From the NCBI GenBank assembly GCA_947475465.1, contig CANJLK010000028.1, positions 1-44,436 on the forward strand: a stretch of 44,436 nucleotides of DNA. Reading direction: 5' to 3'. This DNA comes from Caulobacteraceae bacterium. Lineage in GTDB: Bacteria; Pseudomonadota; Alphaproteobacteria; Caulobacterales; Caulobacteraceae. Each line of letters opens with the position of its first letter. Position 1 is the first letter of the stretch. This document shows positions 6,808-14,834 of the stretch, in pieces. The position numbers and the translations under genes were made by a program. The notes below the pieces were generated by a model. It searched no databases, was not told the origin of the DNA, and was given only the letters and a program-made list of their open reading frames with translations.

Positions 6808-9600
6808 TCAGAGCACCACGCTCAGGCCCATGCCGATGGCCTTGCTGACCGCCTCGCGCCGGGTGTCGGCGTCCAGCTTCCGCAGGATATTGCCCACGTG
6901 CCATTTCACGGTTTCGGGGGTCATGCTGACCTGCCGGGCGATCTCCTTGTTGGAGAGCCCCGTCGACAGCTCGAGCAGGATATCGATCTCGCGCTTGGTC
7001 ATCAGGTCGAAGAGGTTCAGCGCCTTGGGCGTGATATCGCGCCGCGCGCCCTGCGAGCCTTGTGACCGGGCGGCCACCAGGGCGGCGTAGTGAGCCTTCT
7101 CGCACTCGGTCAGGCGGTGGAACGCCGCTGTCCCGTCAAACCCATCCAGAATGCCGACGCTGGTGGAGTCCAGGATGCAACGAAGTGCGCCGATCGGCGC
7201 GGCGCTGCGGATCACCCGCGCCACCGCGCTGTCGGCTTCCAGCGCGCGGTCCATGCGGCGCAGCAGGTCCGCCTGGAGCAGGCGGATTTTGATCTGCTCC
7301 AGGGGCGAAGCCTTGGTCAGCACCAGGCAGTGCTCGATGACCCGCTGCGCGCCCGAGAGATCGTCGCGCTCGAACTTGTCGATGATCAAGGCCTCGGCCC
7401 CGGCCCGCGCGATCCTGGCCGTCCGCGACAGGGGATGGGCGTGAAGCGCCAGCCAATCGATCCGCCGCTCGATCGCCTGCATGTCGATCATCTGCGGCAG
7501 ACCCATCCGCGCCCGGAAGGACGCGCAGACCGCGCGCAGACGGTCCCAGCCCCGCTCCTGCCCCAGGCTCTCGGCGTGCTCCACCAGTTCCACCGCGCCG
7601 TTGGCGTCGCGCTCAAGCAGGTGGATGCCCACCTCGACGCGGTAGCCCATGATCGAGGCGTCCTGGAAGCCGATGTCGTCCAGCCGGGCCAGGCGGCCGT
7701 GCAGGATGGTGCTGGCTTCCCGCAGCAGGTTGCGCTCGTAGGCGCAGGCCGCGGCCACCGAGGCCAGCAGGGCGGCCGAACCTTCCGAGCCGCCGCCGGG
7801 CGCCTCGCATTTCTTGAGCGCCGCGCGCGCCACCCGCTGGGCCTCGGCGAAATGGCCCTGCTGGTAGCAGCCGAGGGCCAGCACCCATTGCCGCCCGGCG
7901 CTGGTCAGGGTCTGATCGACCTGAGCCCCCGGGGCCTGCGGCGGGATCAGCAGTTCGCGGGCGCGCTCGACGTCGCCAGCCAGGGTGCTGCAGAGCGCCG
8001 CGGTGTTGCGCACGTTGCGGCCGCCGAAGCTGCTCTGCTCCGAGCCCTGGCGAAGGTAGGTCATGGCCAGTTCGCCGGCCGCCTCCCAATCGTCCGCCAC
8101 CAGAGCCGCATGCAGCGACCGCATCCCGGCGAGGTCGGCGCGCAGGGCCTCGGAGTCGGTGGCCGGATGTTCGGTCGCATAGCGCTCGATATCGGCGATC
8201 ACCTCGACCATCTCGGGGCGGCCGGTGAGCGCCAAGGCCCAGGCCCGCGCGACGCTCAGGCCCAGCCGGGTCTTGACCGCCTGGGGCGGCAGAAGCGCGA
8301 TCCACTCCAGCAGCGGCGGAAGGTTGGAGCTTTCGACGAAGCCCATGGCGACGCCTTCCAGGCAATCGAGGGCCAGTTCCGTGTCGCCGCCGGCGATGGC
8401 GTGGCGCACAGCGTCCGTCGGCTGATCGTGGGCCGCGAAGAAGCGCGCAGCCGAGCGATGCAGTTCCTGGTCGAGACCTTCCTCGCGCAGCCGCTTCAGC
8501 AGGAATTCGCGGAACACCGGATGCAGCCGATACCACTCGCCCGTGAAGTCGAGGGCTTCGACGAAGGCGTTCTGCTCCGAAAGCCACTGCACCATCTGCG
8601 GCGCCGCGTCATGGCCGCTCAGGTGAGCCGCCAGGGGGCCCGAAAACCGCTCGGAGATCGAGCACTTGAGCAGCAGGGTGCGCACATCGGAAGGCATGTG
8701 ATCGAAGATATTGTCTTCGATGTATTCGCTGAGCCACCGCGCGCCCTGCACCACCATGCCGATGTCGTCGAGCGAGGCGCCGTTGTTGACCAGGCCGATG
8801 GCGCCGAGCTTCACGCCCGTCACCCAGCCCTCCATGGCCGCGTGCAGCTTGGAGATCTGGTCCTTGCGCAGGTTGCCCTCGTTGAGCAGCTTGCGGGTGT
8901 CGGAGGCCTGGAGCCGAAGCGCATTGGTCGACTTCTCGACCAGGGCGTCGCGCAGGCGCAGGTAGGACAGCGGCAGCCTGGGCCGCGCCTGGCAGGTGAT
9001 CACCAGGTGCAGGTTGGCCGGCGCATTGATCAGCAGGTAGTTCACGAAGTTCGCGCAGTCGTCACCGGTCAGGCGATCGAAGTCGTCGAGGAAGAGGAAA
9101 TATTCGTCCGGCCGATTGGCCAGCGCATTGATGGCCGCGCGCGCCAGCGGAATGGCGTTTCCCGACAGCGAGGCGTTGACCAGGTCCTCGTCGTTGGCGG
9201 CCAGTTCGTCGAGGCCCATGCTGAGCAGCGCCTCCAGGATGTAGCTGGGGCCCAGATCGGGGTCGTTGTCGCTGAAGTCGAAGCTGATCCAGCCGACCCG
9301 GTGGCTTTGGGCGAACTGCTCCGCCAGCACCGCCGCCGCCGTCGTCTTGCCGAACCCGCAAGGGGCGCGGATCACGGTCAGCAGCCGCTGCGACACCTCG
9401 CCCGCCCACTGCGCGATGCGCGGGGCCCCCACCAGGTCGGCCGGCGTCGGCGGCCGGCCGAGTTTGGTCGTCACCAGAGGGCTTGCCGTCGACCGGCCCG
9501 ACGTGCGGCTCCTGGCAGGACTTGAAGCAAGGTTGAGCGGTGTAGCCGCCGGAAGCAGGGCCGCGGCTTTTGGCGACGACAAGGTGTCTTCCGCTGACAT
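6808..9600 (-). CDS. MalT-like LuxR-family ATP-dependent transcriptional activator
   Basis: This is a 930-aa STAND-type regulator. The ATG at 9600 has a GGGGGC ribosome binding site; an open frame further upstream looks non-coding. Walker A is APCGFGKTT (79-87), Walker B is FLFLDDFD, and a DND motif (SDNDPD) sits between them, as in MalT. A winged helix and a long TPR-like helical middle follow, and the LuxR helix-turn-helix (LTKREIDILLELSTGLSNKE...) lies at about 865-930. In MalT-type proteins an inducer bound to the middle domain allows ATP-dependent oligomerisation and activation. It faces the receptor/dioxygenase pair and probably controls this cluster. The inducer is unknown. Confidence 0.92.
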   Translation of the reverse strand: MSAEDTLSSPKAAALLPAATPLNLASSPARSRTSGRSTASPLVTTKLGRPPTPADLVGAPRIAQWAGEVSQRLLTVIRAPCGFGKTTAAAVLAEQFAQSHRVGWISFDFSDNDPDLGPSYILEALLSMGLDELAANDEDLVNASLSGNAIPLARAAINALANRPDEYFLFLDDFDRLTGDDCANFVNYLLINAPANLHLVITCQARPRLPLSYLRLRDALVEKSTNALRLQASDTRKLLNEGNLRKDQISKLHAAMEGWVTGVKLGAIGLVNNGASLDDIGMVVQGARWLSEYIEDNIFDHMPSDVRTLLLKCSISERFSGPLAAHLSGHDAAPQMVQWLSEQNAFVEALDFTGEWYRLHPVFREFLLKRLREEGLDQELHRSAARFFAAHDQPTDAVRHAIAGGDTELALDCLEGVAMGFVESSNLPPLLEWIALLPPQAVKTRLGLSVARAWALALTGRPEMVEVIADIERYATEHPATDSEALRADLAGMRSLHAALVADDWEAAGELAMTYLRQGSEQSSFGGRNVRNTAALCSTLAGDVERARELLIPPQAPGAQVDQTLTSAGRQWVLALGCYQQGHFAEAQRVARAALKKCEAPGGGSEGSAALLASVAAACAYERNLLREASTILHGRLARLDDIGFQDASIMGYRVEVGIHLLERDANGAVELVEHAESLGQERGWDRLRAVCASFRARMGLPQMIDMQAIERRIDWLALHAHPLSRTARIARAGAEALIIDKFERDDLSGAQRVIEHCLVLTKASPLEQIKIRLLQADLLRRMDRALEADSAVARVIRSAAPIGALRCILDSTSVGILDGFDGTAAFHRLTECEKAHYAALVAARSQGSQGARRDITPKALNLFDLMTKREIDILLELSTGLSNKEIARQVSMTPETVKWHVGNILRKLDADTRREAVSKAIGMGLSVVL

Positions 9601-9867
9601 GATCGGCCCCCAAAAGAGTCGAGTTTTCAGGCTCGATCTGCTCGTTCTGGACGCTTCTGCCACCGGCGCGCCCTCCCTGCCCCTCGATCTCGTTACCGGA
9701 TTGCGCCGGTCTGCGAGGGATTTGGGGGAGATTGCAGAGGAATTTTCGCCCACGTCAATGTCTGGCGCGGCGGCGGAACAAATTGCCGCCGCCAGGAAAG
9801 TGGAGCGGGGCCCATGCATCTGTGCGGATACCCGCGCGCCGGAGACATCCAGCCGAAATATTGCGCC

Positions 9868-10413
9868 TTACCAGTAGTTGTGAGGCCCCCGCAGAAGGTT
9901 GTCCCGCTCCTGCGGGGTATTGGCCCCGCGGATTCGCGCCTGCCGCTCGGCGGGACAGGGGATGCGGACAAGTCCCGCCCGCGCCACCAGCCGGCCCAGG
10001 GGCCATTCCGCCTCGGCGTCCGTGGGCAAGGCGTCGAGCACCACGACCATGGGCAGGTGCAGGTCCTCGAAGGCCGCGCCCGGCGGCGGCGCCGCCAGCA
10101 AAGGCTCCAGGTCCTGCGGGCCCAGGGTCGGCGCGTCGACAGCCAGGACCAGGGCGCGTTGGAAACCCGCCGCCCGTAGGACCTCGGCCCCGGCGACAAC
10201 GCCGCCGACGGGTCCGCCGCCGGCCCGGGCGTCGGCCGCGAAGGCCAGGCCATGGCTCCGCGCGCCGGCCGTCAGCACCAGGCCGGCCCCGCAGGCCATG
10301 GCAAGCGCCGCCACCCGGTCGACGGCCCGCACGCCCAGCCAAAGGACCTCGGCCTTGTCGCACCCCATGCGCGACGACGCCCCGCCCGTCAGGATGATCG
10401 CGCCAAACGCCAT
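9868..10413 (-). CDS. MobA/MocA-like molybdenum cofactor nucleotidyltransferase
   Basis: This 181-aa NTP-transferase-3 protein begins with the nucleotide-binding [14 protein letters not shown] signature. An aspartate-containing AVDAPTLGP metal site lies mid-protein, and the C-terminal NTPQERDNL is typical of MobA/MocA. These enzymes attach GMP or CMP to molybdopterin. The xanthine-dehydrogenase family next door normally uses the CMP form, so a MocA-like activity is favoured by context, not shown. I chose the ATG at 10413 because the conserved fold starts there; the frame is open further upstream. The gene is divergent from the iorA-like gene. The spacers on either side (267 nt before the MalT-like gene, 176 nt before iorA) hold no other recognisable gene. 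Confidence 0.85.
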   Translation of the reverse strand: MAFGAIILTGGASSRMGCDKAEVLWLGVRAVDRVAALAMACGAGLVLTAGARSHGLAFAADARAGGGPVGGVVAGAEVLRAAGFQRALVLAVDAPTLGPQDLEPLLAAPPPGAAFEDLHLPMVVVLDALPTDAEAEWPLGRLVARAGLVRIPCPAERQARIRGANTPQERDNLLRGPHNYW

Positions 10414-10589
10414 ATGAACCCCTCGGCCCCGCCGCCAAGCCGCAACGCGCCTGTCAGCCCAAGTTCCTATTTGCGGACCGACTATGGCATATACCAAGGT
10501 GAAGGTCCGCGCCGCGGCGCGCTCTGCCATCGCGGCGGCCGTGGGACGATCGACCGGCTGGCCAACAGCCGCACCAGGGGAGTTTCGAG

Positions 10590-11111
10590 ATGATCAGCCT
10601 GACCGTGAACGGCGCCAAGAGAAGCGTCCGGTCGTCGCCCGACACGCCCCTGCTCTATGTGTTGCGCAACGAACTGGGGGTGATGACGCCCAAGTTCGGC
10701 TGCGGTCTCGCCCAATGCGGCGCCTGCTCGGTATTGCTGGGCGACGAAGAGATCCGGGCCTGCATTACGCCCATCGCCGCCGTTGAGGGCAAGGAAGTGA
10801 CCACGGTCGATGGTCTCCCGGCCCGCTGGGCCCGCCAGAAGAAGCTCTCCGCCGCCGTCGCCAAGGGCAAGCTGCACCCCGTCCAGGAAGCCTGGATCGA
10901 GGAGCAGGTTCCGCAGTGCGGGATCTGTCAGTTCGGCATGATGATCAAGGTCACCGAACTTCTGGAGGCCAATCCCAAGCCGACCGACGCCGAGATCAAG
11001 ACCGCCCTGACCACCTCGGGCCCCTCGCCGCACCTCTGCCGCTGCGGCAGCTACGCCGCGATCCTCGACGGCGCCCACCGCGCCGCGCAACTCATGCGCG
11101 GGGAAGCCTGA
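10590..11111 (+). CDS. iorA: [2Fe-2S] subunit of isoquinoline 1-oxidoreductase-type molybdoenzyme
   Basis: This 173-aa electron-transfer subunit carries two iron-sulfur clusters. Cys38, Cys43, Cys46 and Cys58 form the plant-ferredoxin-like site ([11 protein letters not shown]), and Cys110, Cys113, Cys150 and Cys152 form the second site (QCGICQFG ... CRCGSY). There is no FAD subunit, as in two-subunit Ior-type aldehyde or isoquinoline oxidoreductases. The stop overlaps the start of the large subunit by one base (TGATG), so the two are translationally coupled. It has no signal peptide, while its partner has a Tat signal; export as a folded complex would carry it along. The gene symbol reflects family only; the true substrate is unknown and an aldehyde is plausible. 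Confidence 0.88.
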   Translation: MISLTVNGAKRSVRSSPDTPLLYVLRNELGVMTPKFGCGLAQCGACSVLLGDEEIRACITPIAAVEGKEVTTVDGLPARWARQKKLSAAVAKGKLHPVQEAWIEEQVPQCGICQFGMMIKVTELLEANPKPTDAEIKTALTTSGPSPHLCRCGSYAAILDGAHRAAQLMRGEA

Positions 11112-13435
11112 TGAAAATTCTCGACGCCATGTCGATCCACGGCGCCAACCTCAGCCGCCGCAGCCTTCTTGGCGCCGGCGGGGCCCTGGTCGTCTCGCTC
11201 GCCGTCGCACCGTCGTTGACCCGCGCCGCGGCGCGCGCCGGCTCTGTGCTCGACGCCACCAAGGCCGCCTCCTGGATCGAGATCCACGATGACGAGACCA
11301 TCCTGATCCGCACGGGCAAGTGCGACTTCGGGCAGAGCTCGATCTACACCGCCTATCGCCAGATCGTCGCCGAGGAGCTCAGCGTACCGGTCGAACGGAT
11401 CACCACCGTCGTCACGGGCGACACCGACACGACACCCGATGGCGGCGGGACCTTCGGCCTGCTGCGCGGCGCCCAGAACCTGCGCAAGGCCGCGGCCTAT
11501 ACCCGTGAGGCGGTGCTCGAGCTGGCGGCCCGCAAGTACGCCGTGCCCCGCGAATCCCTGACGGTGAAGGATGGCGTCGTCTCGGGCGGCGGGCATTCGG
11601 CGACCTACGGCAAGCTCGTGGCCGGTCAGGACCTGCGACTGACAATCCCGGTCAGCGGCGAACTCACCAGCTTCATGGGCCTGCAGGTCACGGGCGCCCC
11701 GCCGCTGAAGGCCACCAAGGACTACACCGTCGTCGGTCAGCCGGTGAAGAACCCGAGCCTGCGCCCCAAGATGTCGGGCGAAACCGTCTGGGTCGGCGAC
11801 GTCAAGCTGCCCGGAATGCTCCACGCCCGCGTCGTCCATCCGGCCACATTGGGCTCGACCCTGGTCTCCGCCGGCAAGGTCGACGGCAAGCTGTTCCCCA
11901 CCGCCAGGGCCGTCGTTGTCGGAAATCTGGTCGGGGTCGTCGCCGAGGGCGAGTGGGAAGCCATCCAGGCCGCCCAGTCCGTGGCGGCCACGACCAAATG
12001 GTCGGAATGGAAAGGCCTGCCCGGCTCGGACAAGCTCTATGACCACCTGCGCGAAAAGGTGAACTGGTCCGAGCTTCCCGCCGCCAAGTCGCAGGCCTCG
12101 AGCGGCGATGTCACCTTGGCTCCGGGGGCTACGGCGCACGAGGCGAGCTACTTTTTTCCCTTCATGAAGCATGCGCCGATCAGTCCGACGGTGTCGCTGG
12201 CCGATGTGAGACCGGACGGCTCGGTCGTCGTTCATACCCACACTCAGAACCCCCAGCAGTTGCGCGGCAGCATCGCCATGATGCTGGGCAGGCCGGCGGC
12301 TGACGTCGTGATCCGCACCTATCCGGGCGCCAGCCACTTCGGCCGCTCCAACGGCGGCAACGCCGGGTCCGAGGACGAAGCGGTGTTGTTGTCGCGCGCG
12401 GTCGGCAGGCCCGTCCGGCTGCAGTGGATGCGCGCCGAAGACATGCAGTGGTCCACCTCGTCGTCGGCCTCCACGTCGAGGATCAGGATCGGTCTGGACG
12501 CCAAGGGCCGGATCCAGAGCTATCAGGCGACGCACGACAGCCCCCCGATGCAGGACGACCGCCTGGTCGGCGCCGTCCTGGCGGGTCTTCCCAACATCGG
12601 CGCCCCGGGGCCGGGCAATCCCAACGGCGTGCAAGGCGCGTCGATGGGCGTCGTGGATAGCTGGGTCTATGACAAGATCGCCAACGTCGCCGAAGAAGGC
12701 CGCGCGACCTATCAGATCGGTCAGCGTGAATCGCCCCTGACGCTTGGCATCCGCGACCACTCGATGCGCACGCCGGTGCAGTTCCAGCAGAACTTCCCCA
12801 GGGAGGTCGCGATCAGCGAAGCCGCAGCTCTGGCCGGCGCCGATCCGATCCAGTTCCGTCTCGACCACTTGAAGGATGAGCGGTTCAGGAGCGTCCTTAC
12901 CCGTCTGCGCGACGAATCCGGCTGGCAGACCCGCCCCTCGCCTTCTCCGGCCGCGCGCGCCACGGGCGCGGAGGTCGTGCGTGGTCAGGGTGTGTCGATC
13001 ATGTTCCGCGACCAGGGCTATTGGGCCTGCGCGGCCCACATCGCCGTCACGCCCGCGACCGGCGAGGTCAGGGTCGAACGCGTGACCCTCGTCATGGACC
13101 TGGGGATCGTCGTGAACCCGCTGCAGCTGAAGCGGCAGGCCCAGGCCGGCTGCCTCTTCGGCGTCAGCCAGGCGCTGCACGAAGAGCTCAGCTTCGACCA
13201 GGGCGCGATCACCTCAAGCGACTGGTACAGCTATCCCATCCTGACCATGGCTGAGATGCCCGAGATCAAGGTCGTCATCGCCGCGCGTCCCGATGTCGGC
13301 GACTATGGCCAGGGCTCCGAAAGCGCCAACGCCCTGGCCGCGCCCGCCATCGCCGCGGCCTTCTTCGACGCCACCGGCAAGCCGGCCCGCCGCATTCCGC
13401 TGAGACCCGAGTATGTAAAGGCGATGCTGGCCTAG
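11111..13435 (+). CDS. iorB: molybdopterin-binding large subunit, IorB-type, Tat-exported
   Basis: This 774-aa catalytic subunit of a xanthine-dehydrogenase-family hydroxylase has a twin-Arg signal (SRRSLLGAGG, Arg16-Arg17) followed by a hydrophobic run, so the enzyme should act in the periplasm. The Mo-binding segments are spread over the whole length, and the fold ends with the conserved AAPAIAAAFFDATGKPARR region. The active-site loop usually written GVGE reads GQGSE here, with Glu737 as the probable base, one residue off the common spacing. It is paired with the iron-sulfur subunit upstream and the Mob-type gene nearby. A periplasmic aldehyde or N-heterocycle oxidase is the best family-level guess. 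A hairpin without a T-tract lies 15 nt after the stop. Confidence 0.88.
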   Translation: MKILDAMSIHGANLSRRSLLGAGGALVVSLAVAPSLTRAAARAGSVLDATKAASWIEIHDDETILIRTGKCDFGQSSIYTAYRQIVAEELSVPVERITTVVTGDTDTTPDGGGTFGLLRGAQNLRKAAAYTREAVLELAARKYAVPRESLTVKDGVVSGGGHSATYGKLVAGQDLRLTIPVSGELTSFMGLQVTGAPPLKATKDYTVVGQPVKNPSLRPKMSGETVWVGDVKLPGMLHARVVHPATLGSTLVSAGKVDGKLFPTARAVVVGNLVGVVAEGEWEAIQAAQSVAATTKWSEWKGLPGSDKLYDHLREKVNWSELPAAKSQASSGDVTLAPGATAHEASYFFPFMKHAPISPTVSLADVRPDGSVVVHTHTQNPQQLRGSIAMMLGRPAADVVIRTYPGASHFGRSNGGNAGSEDEAVLLSRAVGRPVRLQWMRAEDMQWSTSSSASTSRIRIGLDAKGRIQSYQATHDSPPMQDDRLVGAVLAGLPNIGAPGPGNPNGVQGASMGVVDSWVYDKIANVAEEGRATYQIGQRESPLTLGIRDHSMRTPVQFQQNFPREVAISEAAALAGADPIQFRLDHLKDERFRSVLTRLRDESGWQTRPSPSPAARATGAEVVRGQGVSIMFRDQGYWACAAHIAVTPATGEVRVERVTLVMDLGIVVNPLQLKRQAQAGCLFGVSQALHEELSFDQGAITSSDWYSYPILTMAEMPEIKVVIAARPDVGDYGQGSESANALAAPAIAAAFFDATGKPARRIPLRPEYVKAMLA

Positions 13436-13449
13436 TCACCATCCCGATC

Positions 13450-13475
13450 CCACGGCCGTTCGGCGACGGCCGTGG
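13450..13475. terminator. hairpin after iorB, possible terminator
   Basis: CCACGGCCG and CGGCCGTGG form a perfect 9-bp stem with an 8-nt loop, just after the iorB stop. No T-tract follows, so it could be a weak or Rho-assisted terminator. It directly abuts the tRNA-derived repeat. Confidence 0.4.
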
Positions 13476-13476
13476 A

Positions 13477-13503
13477 TCGCTGGTCGGCCCGGTAGGACTC
13501 GAA
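13477..13503. repeat. 27-nt copy of the tRNA(CAU) 3' end (att-like)
   Basis: Bases 13477-13503 match 17711-17737 in the same orientation with one mismatch (13485 C against 17719 G). The shared block covers the CCA end, the acceptor 3' strand and the 3' half of the T-arm of the intact tRNA gene. A 9-bp inverted repeat (TTGGCAGGT at 13505-13513, ACCTGCCAA at 13535-13543) starts right beside it. It looks like the distal attachment site of a tRNA-targeted insertion, or a tRNA gene remnant. Confidence 0.7.
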
Positions 13504-13592
13504 TTTGGCAGGTAGAAAGCCGCGTTCGGGACGAACCTGCCAACTATCGCACCAACCGGGTTTTGGCATTTTCTTGCGTTGCCGGGCCTTGT

Positions 13593-14780
13593 TCAGACGA
13601 CCCGTGCGGCGCGAAGCTGGGCGATGTCTTCACGGGAATAGCCGAGCGAAGTCAGGACCTCGTCGGTATGTTCGCCCAAGGTCGGGGCTCTCAGCCGAAC
13701 GGCCTGAGGCGTTCCCACGAGGCGCGCCGCCGAGAGCGCGATCGGAACCGGCTTATCGACCCCCGGATAGTCCATCGGCGTGAACATCTCGGCCTCACGC
13801 ACATGCACGTCCTGCATCACTTCGCGCGGCGAAAGTATGGGTCCGGCGGGCAGACGCGCGGCGGCCAGGGCATCGAGGGCCTCGCGGGTGGTCAGACCCG
13901 CGGCCCACTGCGCCGTCCGTTCGCTGAGCGCCGCGCCATTCTGTGAGCGCAGGTCGTCGGTGGCGAACCGGGGGTCCTCCAGCCAGTGGCTCTCGCCGAT
14001 CAGGCGCGTCCAGCGCCGGAAGATCGGATCGCCGAGGACCTGCAGCATGATCCAGCCGTCGCGGGTCCGGAAGGCGTCGCTGGGCCCGCCCGACTGCGCG
14101 CGATTGCCGCTCGACTGTCGGCCAATGCCGGTGAGAGCCTCTTCGAGCAGGGGATAGTTGAAGACGGAGAGGGCGGAGCCGAACAGGCTCGCCTGAATCT
14201 CGCAGCCCAGGCCCGTGCGGTTGCGATCCAGAAGCGCGGCCAGCGTCGCCTGGGACGCAAACAAAGCCGTGGCGAAGTCCACCCACGACGCGAAGGATTT
14301 CATCGGCAGGCCCGGTGTGCCGGACATCCAGACGGCGCCGCTCATGGCCTGGCCGATGCCGTCGAATCCGACCCGTTCGGCATAGGGCCCCGTGGGGCCA
14401 AAGGCGGAGATCGCCGTGAGGATGATGTCCGGCCGCACGGCCTTCACGCTCTCGTAGTCGAGGCCCATCTCCGCCATGGTCGCCGGTGGCAGGTTGGCGA
14501 TCACCACGTCGGCGCTGGCCACCAGCCGGTGCAGCACCGCCTGACCGCCCGGCGCCTTCATGTCCAGCGTCATGCCGCGCTTGTTGCGGTTGGATTGCAG
14601 GAAGATGGCGCCGTCCCCCGCCGCCGAGACCGGATAGACGTAGCGGTCCTCGCCGCCGTCAATGCGCTCGATCCTGATGACGTCCGCGCCCAGATCGGCC
14701 AGTTGCGCGGCGCAGAACGGGCCGGCCACATAGCGGCCGAAGTCCAGGACCCGAACGCCTTCCAGTATGGTCTTCGACAT
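13593..14780 (-). CDS. class III (CaiB/BaiF) CoA-transferase
   Basis: This 395-aa protein of the formyl-CoA transferase fold transfers CoA between carboxylic acids. The N-terminal signature GVRVLDFGRYVAGPFCA...LGADVIRIE is present, and Asp168 in SWVDFATALFA fits the catalytic Asp that forms the acyl-anhydride. It lies 54 nt downstream of the methylsuccinyl-CoA dehydrogenase on the same strand and probably belongs to its operon. Family members include the mesaconyl-CoA C1-C4 transferase and the transferases for itaconate, oxalate and carnitine. With its neighbour in mind, activation of a methylsuccinate- or mesaconate-like acid is a sensible hypothesis, not shown. The gene ends 90 nt from the att-like repeat. 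Confidence 0.9.
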   Translation of the reverse strand: MSKTILEGVRVLDFGRYVAGPFCAAQLADLGADVIRIERIDGGEDRYVYPVSAAGDGAIFLQSNRNKRGMTLDMKAPGGQAVLHRLVASADVVIANLPPATMAEMGLDYESVKAVRPDIILTAISAFGPTGPYAERVGFDGIGQAMSGAVWMSGTPGLPMKSFASWVDFATALFASQATLAALLDRNRTGLGCEIQASLFGSALSVFNYPLLEEALTGIGRQSSGNRAQSGGPSDAFRTRDGWIMLQVLGDPIFRRWTRLIGESHWLEDPRFATDDLRSQNGAALSERTAQWAAGLTTREALDALAAARLPAGPILSPREVMQDVHVREAEMFTPMDYPGVDKPVPIALSAARLVGTPQAVRLRAPTLGEHTDEVLTSLGYSREDIAQLRAARVV

Positions 14781-14834
14781 CTCGGTCCGATCTGAGGGCC
14801 CTGCGCCCGCTATAGGGTCACGCCTTTCTGGCGC

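Noticed and set aside
7090..9525. Very long open frame antisense to the MalT-like regulator
   Set aside because: It is in the codon-mirror frame of a clear gene, has low-complexity Arg/Gly/His text and no domain. The same holds for antisense frames at 379-1545, 11051-13180, 14904-16583, 29088-30809, 32618-34585 and 35691-37067; all are GC-bias shadows.
9601..9819. N-terminal extension of the MalT-like regulator
   Set aside because: The added 73 residues have no known domain, and the start at 9600 has a good ribosome binding site.
10414..10589. Molybdenum-cofactor riboswitch between the MobA-like and iorA-like genes
   Set aside because: No conserved riboswitch pattern or long stem is visible in the 176-nt spacer.
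13505..13783. Open frame of 92 codons next to the att-like repeat, considered as an excisionase or integrase remnant
   Set aside because: Arg-rich, no helix-turn-helix or tyrosine-recombinase motif, and it overlaps the CoA-transferase gene antisense.
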